Positions 55,501-64,000 of a stretch of 64,000 nt of DNA are shown here, piece by piece. The notes under the pieces are model-generated. The model was not told where the DNA came from and made no database searches. It was given only the letters and a program-made list of their open reading frames with translations. How positions within the stretch are numbered: the stretch's first letter is position 1; each line of letters starts with the position of its first letter. The stretch spans positions 4,812,359 through 4,876,358 of the forward strand of contig NC_087075.1 of NCBI RefSeq assembly GCF_026151205.1, read 5' to 3'. Source of the DNA: Bolinopsis microptera (taxonomy: Eukaryota; Ctenophora; Tentaculata; Lobata; Bolinopsidae). A program made the position numbers and the translations under genes.

Positions 55501-58500
55501 ACATACCATAAACGTTGAGATTGACGGTGGTGTCCGAGTGGATGGAATCTGGAAAAGATCCAGAAGTGACTCTGCAAGTGTAGGCAGTATCTTCATTCAC
55601 AAGAGTTCCGTCTACAGCAAGAGTTGACGTCTGAGTCCCTTTAGAGTTGCTTCCTTGAACAGCGGTGAACTTTTCAGCGGGAACTGGTCCTGTACTAGTT
55701 CGCCAGGTCACTGTTGCTGTTTCCGTTATTCCAGTGATAACACAGGATATGGTTGTATCTGAGCCCTTCTTCACTTCTTTGTTTACGGATTCAACGTCTG
55801 AAGTGAGTATTGGTAAAATATTCCGATTTTTGGCTCTGAGATAAAAATTAGAACTGACATTAAAAAACATTTCGTGCAAGATGACTATTAACGTTTAATG
55901 AACATACCATAAACGTTGAGATTGACAGTGGTATCCGAGTGGCTGGAATCAGGTAAAGATCCGGAAGTGACTCTGCAAGTGTAAGCGGTATCTTCATTCA
56001 CAACAGCTCCGTCTACAGCAAGAGTTGATGTTTGTGTCCCGCCAGAGTGGCCTCCTTGAACAGGGGTAAACTTTTCATCTGGAACTGGTCCTGTACTAGT
56101 TCGCCAGGTCACTGTTGCTGTTTCTGTCAATCCAGAGATAACACAGGATATTGTTGTATCTGAGCCCTTCTTCACTTCTTTATTTACTGATTCAACGTCT
56201 GAAGTAAATTTTAGTGAATAAATTGAATTTTGGCTGTGAGATAAATTTGTATACTTAATTGTAAAAAACGTAGTGAATGATGACTGTTAGCGTTTTAAGA
56301 ACAAACCGTAAACGTTGAGATTGGCGGTAGTATCCGAGTGGCTGGAATCAGGTAAAGATCCGGAAGTGACTCTGCAAGTGTAGGCGGTATCTTCATTCAC
56401 AAGAGATCCGTCTACAGCAAGAGTTGATGTCTGAGTCCCTCCGGAGTGGCCTCCTTGAACAGGGATGAACTTTTCAGCTGGAACTGGTCCTGTACTAGTT
56501 CGCCAGGTCACTGTTGCTGTTTCCGTTATTCCAGTGATAACACAGGATATGGTTGTATCTGAGCCCTTCTTCACTTCTTTGTTTACTGAATTAACGTCTG
56601 AAATAAGTTTTGATAAAGGTACATTAAACATTTACCAATTCTACAATTTACATTACATAACAATAGCATGATATACAAATCAAGGTACCGAACTGATTGA
56701 TTTAGACCTTCTAAACAGTTGAGACCAATTGTTTTTTACTTACTGTAAACAAAGACGGTCACTTTCTTCAGAGCTTGCTTATCATCAGTTGGATTAACTT
56801 CACAGGTGAATGTCTCATCGTGTTTAATGGACTCTATTGCAAGAGTGGATGTCTGTGGATTTCCGTTTAGCTCAGCGTTGACAGTGATACCATTATCACT
56901 ACCAACTAGACCTTTATCAGTTCTCCAGGTTATCTTGATGCCTTGTAGGTTACCTGTCACTACACAAGAGATTATTGTGCTAGAGCCCCGAATTACCTCT
57001 TGGTTTTGCACCGATATATCTGAGAGAAGTTTGTAACTGTCAATTAAGAGCATTAGAAAAGTAAAAGATTATCCTTGGAAGACGTGATTTACCTAAATGT
57101 ACTATACATCATTTTTCTAGAATAAAACACAAAAATAGTACCGAAATAAAAAGCCCTTTGACATGATGGTGTAGAAACCTGATTTTGGTGATTGTTAATT
57201 TTTTAGCCATATTTCGTATTACAGTACTGCCTTGTTTTAAGTGATTAACCGCAAAATTCATAAAAGTGTGTAAATGGTTATTTCTTTCGTGCCATCTTTA
57301 GCGATATCTTATGACCTGGGTGAATGGTAAAATATACAACTTTGATTTTTACAAAAATTTCAATTTTGCTTCTCTCCACCTTGTTTGGTCTGTAACTTCG
57401 TCATCTATTCTTTAATTATAAAATCCTTTGAAGGACTTCTTGTACGCATTGTAAATAATGTTCAGTTAAAAAATCAGCCAAAAAACGTTTAAAATGACTG
57501 AAATATCGGTATTACAGTGACAGACTTCTCAAAATTTCCAAAACTTTCGAAAAAGAAAATAATTTTTTTTCGAATGTGCGTACTCTCAAAAAAAATTTTC
57601 AATGCCTCAAATCTTACAGTTGTAATCTATACTTGATCATAATATGAAGTCAAATCCCGGGTCCCGGCAAAAAAGGTTTTGGTGTATGTCCCCTTAATAA
57701 ACTGTTAAATAGTTACTAACCAATTGTTGTATCTGACAAGCTGTATACCTCCACCTCTGCAAGATGAAGTGGTTTACCAGAAACTGCCTTTATCTTTACC
57801 TCTTTCCCTGTATTGAGGCTGCTGTTAGATATTTCTTACAAGACCTTTAAAATATATATATTAGTCCTCTATAATCATTGGAATCGATATTTTGAACATT
57901 TTCCTTGGAACATGCTGTTTTAAAAAATCGTAATGATATTTTATTAATAATCCAGAACCTACCAAATTTATTAACCGGTCTGGTGTACTTTTGTTTGTCA
58001 AACACTTGTGGTATTGTCCAGATTAGTACATCATCCAATATCACTTCGGCACTTTTCAGTCTTGATTGACCTAGTTTCTTATCAAACCGGTTGTAGACAT
58101 CGATATAAGAAATGTTAGAACTCTTTTCTAGGGTTACTTTCCACCAGCCATCATTTGCTTTCGTATGAGAAACTGAATTATCACTGAATACGAAACAAAC
58201 TTTTATTGATTGTTGGAATATTGAATTGCCATTTTTCGTCATGGCAATAATATAATAAAATCAATTGATATATTTTTTCTGGTTTCACAAAAAGTGCTCA
58301 ATTGACTTCCATGTGCAGAAGTGTATTTTACGACCATTAAAGCAAACAATCTAACATCAAATATAAATAACATACTCAAATTTGCCATTTCGGTTCCCAT
58401 CTACTGCGTTGGAGGCGATTGATTTTAAGTCATCAGTATGATTATCTTGTTGCTCTGCATGCTGTTTCAGGGCCAGATTCGTGTACACCGGCGTGCTGTC

Positions 58501-60179
58501 TTTTCCTGTGTAAACATAATTTCAAATTTGTTTTCTGATGTATTTCCTTATGTTTGGGAAGATGGTAAAATAGAAAGAAACTTTTTGGCAGCAGAATTTG
58601 TTAATTTAGTAAGCTTGAAGTGGTTTTGGTCACTTCGATAGATGATGATATCATTTCATCTTTTCTCAGCGATTAATCATTGCTGTTTAATTGAACTAAA
58701 ATAAAAACAAAAAGCTTTAAAATTGCAGCTATTCTTCCTTTTTGACGGACTAAAATGCTTATCCGGAGTTTTAAAGAATCCAGAGTCTTAGAGAATCTGC
58801 TGTGAGTGGCTAATATTTCAGCAATATAACTTTAAGAGACTATAAAAACTATAGTTGAGAGTAATGAAGATTATTTTAACTAAAAAAACAAATACTCTTT
58901 GTACTCAAGCACAAAATTATTTATACTTTTTGCGATTAAACATGGTGTGATAACTACTTGTAACAGTATATTGGTATGAATACAAATTCAATGTCAAAAA
59001 TTTTTACAGCTGTTATATTGCCTGAAGTATGGCCAAATGATGCGAATTTCGCCATACAAGGACCGGAATAATTATAAATAACGCATATTAGCTGATACTC
59101 ATAGACATGTTAATTAGACCTACACAGCTTTAGTTCATCACAAAATATAAGATGGTCTCAATTGATCTTGCAATCTAATGGCGCTGGTGGCTTTGTTGAT
59201 CCTCTTTTACAGACTGTTATAGACTTATGCAGATTAAATACTATTTTGCATGCAGGAATTATATAATTATAATTACCCTGGGGCATTTCTATCTCAATCA
59301 CTGCTATCTCGGCCGCTAGGAGGTTTGTGAAATTCATGGAGGTTATTTTTACTGTGTTTCCCAGTTTGCACACATGTGAATGACGATTTTTAAAAGAGTT
59401 CCAGGAGCTCTGCACTGTTACAGATAAGGAATACCCGAAACTGATGTTGCAGCCTTGTTCCGAGCAGGTTCCGTTGAAATATACAGGTTGTTTATGATGT
59501 CTGTTATAACCTATGACATGCTTTATACAAGATACTGTGTCGAAATTTAGTTTCAGCCACGCCTTTCCGCCATCATGATTAGGGATTGCAGACACGTATG
59601 TTTCTAAGTCTAGATCAAAAGCTTGAGCGGCTCCACAGTCAAAATGTTCAACTTTATCACATTCTGGATCTGTTTCGGAAACTTCAGTAGACGATGGTAT
59701 CACTTCATCATTTTGTCTTTTTCTTCTTTTTTTGTCTGCAATTTGTCAAATTCGATTCCTCTTCAAAATATCAATTATTCATTGATGATAATTAATTAAG
59801 TTTACATTTGCTGTTATACTTATTCGATAATTTATTTGTTTTTTAGTTACTTCAATAAGCTAATTATAAGCAACTATTTTAACAATGGCTGCAAGACAAC
59901 TTCTCCAAATTAGGACTTAGAGACAGAGTGCAGAAAATAATAAGTAACTCAGTCAATCAACCTTACAAACTTTCAAACGACAACTTCGCCTAATTGTCAC
60001 TAGAAATAAAAGACTTACATTACGAAATAGTACTTGCATTTTTAAATAATCGTGTGAAATTTTAATTTTCATCATTATACTCTGATTCTGACCAGAAATA
60101 AAAATAACCTACCGCAATGTGTTGGAAGGAAAGTCAGGGACAGTATCACTATCAGGCCGATTAACGACAAACTTTTCAT
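48763..60179 (-). CDS. Right lectin-Ig gene (galactose-binding module + fucolectin + long Ig array)
   Basis: Coding segments from 5' to 3': 60113-60179 (signal peptide), 59277-59735 (galactose-binding-like module), 58376-58505, 57963-58183 and 57721-57834 (fucolectin), 56744-57019 (divergent Ig), then repeat Ig exons: 56307-56597, 55908-56198, 55507-55797, 55107-55397, 54709-54999, 54311-54601, 53910-54200, 53508-53798, 53107-53397, 52708-52998, 52311-52601, 51909-52200 (frameshift), 51508-51797 (frameshift), 51106-51396, about 50715-50998 (broken), further corrupted copies, 49232-49522 and 48763-49053. Phases agree throughout the intact part. Same plan as the left gene but a different N-terminal lectin and a much longer Ig array. 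No transmembrane exon is seen before the gap. Confidence 0.85.
49632..51000 (-). pseudogene. Corrupted Ig exons, probable sequence error zone
   Basis: Remnants of at least three Ig exons: about 50715-50998 (single-base losses, garbled 3' end), about 50290-50595 (many homopolymer changes) and 49715-49880 (good up to AACTTTTTC, then nonsense). A 29-base exon tail at 49632-49660 stops abruptly and jumps to a copy of 48712 onward. The stretch 49881-50720 is full of runs of G, C, T and A, with recognisable Ig words stretched or shortened. I read this as bad consensus sequence rather than biology. Confidence 0.75.
51106..56597 (-). CDS. Main Ig exon array, right gene, with higher-order repeat
   Basis: Fourteen repeat-type Ig exons with about 400-base spacing, each 97 codons in phase 1: TISCVI.G, a Trp in .(V/A)TWRTSTG, DTAYTCRVTS. 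Five exons with their introns (53107-54999) recur at an offset of about 2000 bases (51106-52998), almost base for base, so a five-exon block has been duplicated. Exons 51909-52200 and 51508-51797 differ from their partners 53910-54200 and 53508-53798 by a one-base insertion and a one-base deletion that break the frame. Exon subtypes alternate (PVPAEKF, PVPDEKF, PVTAEKF; SGGTQ, SKGTQ, SKGKQ), so the array mixes several lineages, unlike the left array. Confidence 0.82.
56744..57019 (-). CDS. Divergent first Ig-like domain, right gene
   Basis: 276-base phase-1 exon almost identical to 3962-4237: IISCVVTG, ITWRTDKG, HDETFTCEV. Confidence 0.85.
57299..57695. other. Insertion specific to the right copy
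   Basis: The intron between fucolectin and the divergent Ig matches 4240-4515 on the left and then departs at 57299. It regains homology at TTAATAAACTGTTAAATAG (57694 on the right, 4592 on the left). No ends or ORF are recognised; probably an old mobile-element remnant. Confidence 0.5.
57721..58505 (-). CDS. Fucolectin-type domain, right gene, three exons
   Basis: Exons 58376-58505, 57963-58183 and 57721-57834, with the same phases as the left copy. Landmarks: TNLALKQHAEQQ, IASNAVDGNRNG, VSHTKANDGWWKV, ISYIDVYNRFD, LHLAEVEVYS. Changes from the left domain cluster in the second half (for example DDVLIWTIPQ versus DGELIGTIPQ). The His of SHT is kept. A 400-base insertion, not in the left gene, lies in the intron after the third exon. 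Confidence 0.85.
59277..59735 (-). CDS. Galactose-binding-like module after a furin-like site
   Basis: A single 459-base phase-1/phase-1 exon found only in the right gene. Right after the signal peptide it encodes DKKRRKRQND, a polybasic RRKR site fit for furin-type cleavage, then an acidic Ser/Thr linker. The module has FDCGAAQAFDLDLETYVSA, AWLKLNFD, IKHVIGYNRH and ends LLAAEIAVIEIE, the pattern of a discoidin/fucolectin-type jelly roll ('A.D.D..T', 'W..L.F', 'Y.R', 'AE..V'). It carries extra Cys (CSEQGC). It occupies the slot where the left gene has SUEL. Confidence 0.8.
60113..60179 (-). CDS. Signal-peptide exon of the right lectin-Ig gene
   Basis: ATG at 60177-60179 opens MKSLSLIGLIVILSLTFLPT followed by HC; it ends in phase 1 at a GTAGGT donor. 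One residue differs from the left copy. A TATA-like TATATTTA lies at 60250-60257. Confidence 0.85.
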
Positions 60180-60467
60180 CAGTATATTGTATTTGTTACA
60201 CTATCATGATTATACTAAGAAGTTGAGAAATTTGAATATGAAGAATGGATAAATATACAAAGTGTGCAGTAACGTTGATTCAGCTACTATACCACCGGGT
60301 ATTTGAAAAGTAAGGTCTACTCAGATCCGATCCTTGAGACGACCAATTAGCTAAAAATACTCAAAAATAGCTTAGAGTTAGACGTTTCCATCAGACGACT
60401 GTGTCATCAGCTTAGAATAAAAGGCGAAATAATAAAATTAAAAAGTCGATCAGACGTCGTAGACTAG

Positions 60468-60496
60468 CAAAAAGATTTTAATTTAAAATCTTTTTG
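60468..60496. repeat. Hairpin upstream of the right gene
   Basis: Same 14-base arms and single-base loop as 9622-9650, unchanged. Confidence 0.6.
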
Positions 60497-61811
60497 ATTG
60501 ATTTGAAACTTCAATGAAAACTCAACAAAAAATACAAGTAATATATCTTTAAAGACTAAAAATATAATATAAATGGAACTAACGACTGATTCAACTAAAG
60601 ACACTGAAGTGGGTACGAGAAATCGTGAAGCGCTGAGCAACCTCGTTTAGAAAAAATGCACATACACAATCATTTTTAGGGCACTGAAAATTACGCCTTG
60701 CAACATGTTTGACGATAGCCTGTAAATTGATAGTTTGATCATCTCAGTATTTACAACAATTCATTTAGCTTGATTGATTCAAAGGGAAACAAATTCCTCT
60801 ACACGATCATAATATCACATTAAAAGTAGTCCCAACATACGGTGTAACTTGTAAGCGATGTCGATCACGCAACATGAAGTTTGAACGGTTAAATTGCTGT
60901 TTAATTGAACCTAAATCAAAAAAATAACAAAATAAAATCGCCTTTTTTGCACGTAACGGACCAAAACGTATATCCGAAGAAATTTGTAAAGAATTGTTCG
61001 TAAGCTGCCCATGTTTGAAAGTAGTGAATATTATTAAAGCTATTCAGCAATGGTCATTAGGAAACTAGCACGTTCATCTGAAATATATCTAAATACGTTG
61101 CAATCAAGTGAGCATCATGTGATTATAATTGTATCCCCAGTTTGTAACGTGTGTATTCACGAAGTAACACGTTGGTATAATTGCGACTGACTGCGTAGTG
61201 CGTAGATATGCCTACGGGAGTAATGGAGCATAACCTACTTGAGTACTCACAGAAATTTTTCGACCAACTAAGTTTTATTTATATCCTTATTTGCTGATGA
61301 ACAGCTGATACAGTCGAGGCTCGAGCATTTTCTCATGAAATTTGCACATTGACTACCATATATAACGTACACCTATAATACACCAGACATATTTTCAGAG
61401 CTCAAGCTCAGCTTGTTTAATGTTAGATAAATGTCGCGTTAATGGATGCTATTGCTATCAGATTCAGCTGACTCGAACTGTATACTCACAAACTGTACGT
61501 TCAAATGGCAGCATAAATAAAGATAGCCTATAGGGATTAATGATTATTGATTATGCAAGTTAGTATAATATTGGAAACAACAATTTCCTTACCAGAAACT
61601 TTTAAAACATGAACAAACTGTCGAACAGTGGATGCGAACTAAAACTTAAAGGCTCTATGAGAACGTCAGCTCCAATTTGAATTAGTGTAGTCAATTGTCA
61701 TTTCATGCGGTCAAACGTAGTTCATCTAAATAAATTCCATTATATTGTGAAGTTTTTGTGTTATTCAGAATAGCTAGCTGCCACTAATTATGAATTGTTG
61801 CGACTCGGTTA

Positions 61812-61978
61812 GGGGTCGTTCACATATTACGTAATCATTTTTGGAACATTTTTACCCCCCCCCCCCCCCCCCTCCGTAATCAGTTTTACACATAGCTATT
61901 GTGTCACAATTACACTAACGTAATCATTCGGAACCCCCCCCCCCCCCTCAGCTGATTACGTAATATGTGAACGATCCC
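61812..61978. mobile_element. Harbinger-like MITE, right copy, with TTA duplication
   Basis: Begins GGGGTCGTTCACATATTACG and ends CGTAATATGTGAACGATCCC, flanked by TTA at 61809-61811 and 61979-61981. The 3-base TWA duplication and GGG.TCGTTCA ends fit PIF/Harbinger-derived MITEs. It has two C-homopolymer tracts inside. Confidence 0.7.
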
Positions 61979-62413
61979 TTACTACAAACATGATGGAATT
62001 GCAAACGAGCTGTGTTTGTTTTCAGCTAATTTAAGTCTTGAGCTAGATTAAGTATTAGTAATTACGTACTTAGAAGACATTAAATTTGTGATCCTTCTCT
62101 AATTAATTACCTACCTCAGGCTTTTATAATGTTTATTAAATAAAAGTTCTAAACAAGGGATAGGTAAAACTAAAAACAAGGCGCCCAAGTCTAATCTTTC
62201 CCTAAAACAAATAACTAAATACCAAAACTTCAATGTAATTTCTGCCAATATCTCCTGTCATAAGCTAAATTACGGTTTCAAGGATTGGTGTTTCAAAGAA
62301 TGGTAGTTCTTCAAAGAACCGCATGACGTCGGCCGTGTCTGAGGAGCAGAAAAAACGACATGTTTTCAGTGCTGAGTTGTAGCGACCTTTCTCTATCCTC
62401 AGATCGTGACTGC

Positions 62414-62555
62414 TAGATCGTGAGACGTGATCGAAACAATTTTTCGCCGATATCTCGACATAGGAGCATTTTAACCCTATGTCATGTGGGGTGATTCGGG
62501 ATCATTGTTTGAAATACATCAATTCAAGTAGGTTTCAACTGTCGGGGGCCCTTTT
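62414..62555. repeat. Dispersed repeat, copy in right upstream region
   Basis: Duplicate of 11567-11705; same landmarks. Confidence 0.5.
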
Positions 62556-64000
62556 AGATAAATCTCTTATTCGAGTGTAGAGCGAGTTAGCACACTCGTA
62601 AAATGTTCGCCTTGTAAGAATATTGTTTTTCTCAGGGGGAAATTCGGGACAATATTTATATTATGTTTCTCGCTACCACTTCGTTAGATCAGTGCGATGC
62701 ACCACTGGGCCGCACCGAGCAGCAAAGGATTGACATCGTCAATCAAAAACCAGTCACAAGTATTAGAAGAAATAAAACTAATAATTTCGGTAAGGAAATG
62801 GTAAAACCTCCGTTATGTATCATGTTATGATCCATTACATTAAATTTAGTTGTTGCAATTATCTTCTCTTTATACTTCCCTCTTAGTTTCTCACTTTAAT
62901 TTAAACATTAACCAATGATCTTCTTCCTGTCACTCTCAACGATAATCTTGCAATATCTTAATCAAATCTCATGTCAATCTTATAAACCCTCGCGCAATAC
63001 AATTTCAATGAAAATAATGAAATTTCATTGCTTCAAAACTAGCTTTTTGCGTTTTTCAGTAAACTTTTCTTTGTATTTGAGCGAGAATCGACAAGATATA
63101 AAAAATCAAAATACAGCCTCTTAAAACCTTGAATATCATTTGGTTTGAGGTCCGCAGATGATATAAAATCTGCTGTATCACTACCAACAATTTACTTGTT
63201 ATTTTCTCTAAACATTCCGTGAATCAACGTATAAATTCACGGTAAAAGAATTTAAATTCAGGGCAGTTGGAACATTCTGTAAAAGTTTTAACTTTAACCA
63301 TGAAATCGGAGGTATTCATTTAAAGTTTCAACTTTCCGCGTGGAGTCCACGTCCAAAAAACAAATAAAAATGTGATTATCTCAACCAACCTGAACAACCA
63401 ACCTGAACTTTAGAACAGTTATTAATGATCGGTGAAATAATCGAGATAAGCAAATCAAATTACTGAACGATGAACATGCGCCTAGTTTATAGCTACTTTG
63501 AATTGGTTATTACTAATTATTCCAATTAGTAGTAATTACTACTTCCAATTTGTATCATAACACAACTGCTAATTGGGCTTTTACGATTTACAACATAACA
63601 ATTAAATCAATCATTCTAGTTATTAATCTCATTCTCTCTCTGCTTATGAAAACTTATCTTTAATTTCCAACATGTTTTATTGAGGTCATCCCACAGGCAC
63701 CTGCATTTTAAAGTTATGCAGATTCGTACCAATATCTGACTGCCCAGTTGCAGTGGTTAACAATGAAGATAGCCGCAAATCCTTCACCACGCCAAAACAC
63801 TTCATGCCACATTCTACATCAATAATTTAAATAGGAAACTTTACGTACAATTGAAAACTTCAATTTAGTAACTGAATTAAACATTATCCCTTAATTAAGA
63901 GATTTTTTAGTTTCTAAGATTTTACAACTGCAAAGACTTTTAAAAACTGATCAAAATTCTTGACTTTTTAAAATTTTTTGAATCGCCATTAGAACTGCTT

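Larger units (their letters stand above)
59962..64000. repeat. Segmental duplication, right copy of the upstream region
   Basis: Matches 9047-13150 through signal peptide, promoter, hairpin, MITE and dispersed repeat up to the window edge. Differences are mostly single bases and short indels. Confidence 0.9.

Overview
The window reads as animal genomic DNA, most likely from a cnidarian: low-GC sequence, short exons with GT..AG introns, metazoan lectin/Ig modules, a CDP-alcohol phosphotransferase gene with very large introns, TTAGGG-type repeats, and GIY-YIG and restriction-like-endonuclease retroelement ORFs of types common in cnidarian genomes. The phylum is an inference from gene and transposon style. 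All real genes I can support lie on the minus strand.

Layout, left to right. (1) 1,126-9,334: a secreted or surface lectin-immunoglobulin gene. Its exons encode a signal peptide, a SUEL/rhamnose-binding lectin domain, a fucolectin-type domain, one divergent Ig domain and seven near-identical Ig exons; its 3' end lies off the left edge. (2) 9,047-13,150: its upstream region, which recurs at 59,962-64,000. (3) 13,763-45,127: eight exons of a CEPT1-like choline/ethanolamine phosphotransferase, carrying the complete catalytic motif, with introns full of transposons and satellites. (4) 45,128-48,399: satellite-rich DNA, ending at a 100-N gap (48,400-48,499). (5) 48,763-60,179: a second lectin-Ig gene whose SUEL module is replaced by another galactose-binding-like module after a furin-like site, followed by the same fucolectin domain, the same divergent Ig domain and about nineteen repeat-type Ig exons, some corrupted. 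(6) 60,180-64,000: the second copy of the upstream region.

The most interesting system is the lectin-Ig pair. Every joint between modules is a phase-1 intron, except one phase-0 intron inside SUEL and one phase-2 intron inside fucolectin. Whole modules can therefore be added, lost or swapped without shifting the frame, and the two copies differ in exactly that way: swapped N-terminal lectin, different Ig number. This is the architecture expected of a fast-evolving recognition receptor (allorecognition or innate immunity), but no function is shown by the sequence.

The CEPT introns hold several transposons that can be delimited by inverted repeats and target duplications: a 7.1-kb element with about 970-bp inverted repeats and a 736-aa transposase-like gene, a 2.76-kb element (4-bp duplication), a 1.37-kb TTAA element and a 5'-truncated LINE (13-bp duplication). 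A further 1.36-kb element (6-bp duplication) lies in the left lectin-Ig gene. A 31-bp minisatellite in CEPT is made of copies of an exon end plus its splice donor.

Assembly caution: the first CEPT exons are missing where the gap sits, 49.88-50.72 kb is visibly corrupted, and the two lectin-Ig blocks could be tandem paralogues or two haplotypes joined end to end.
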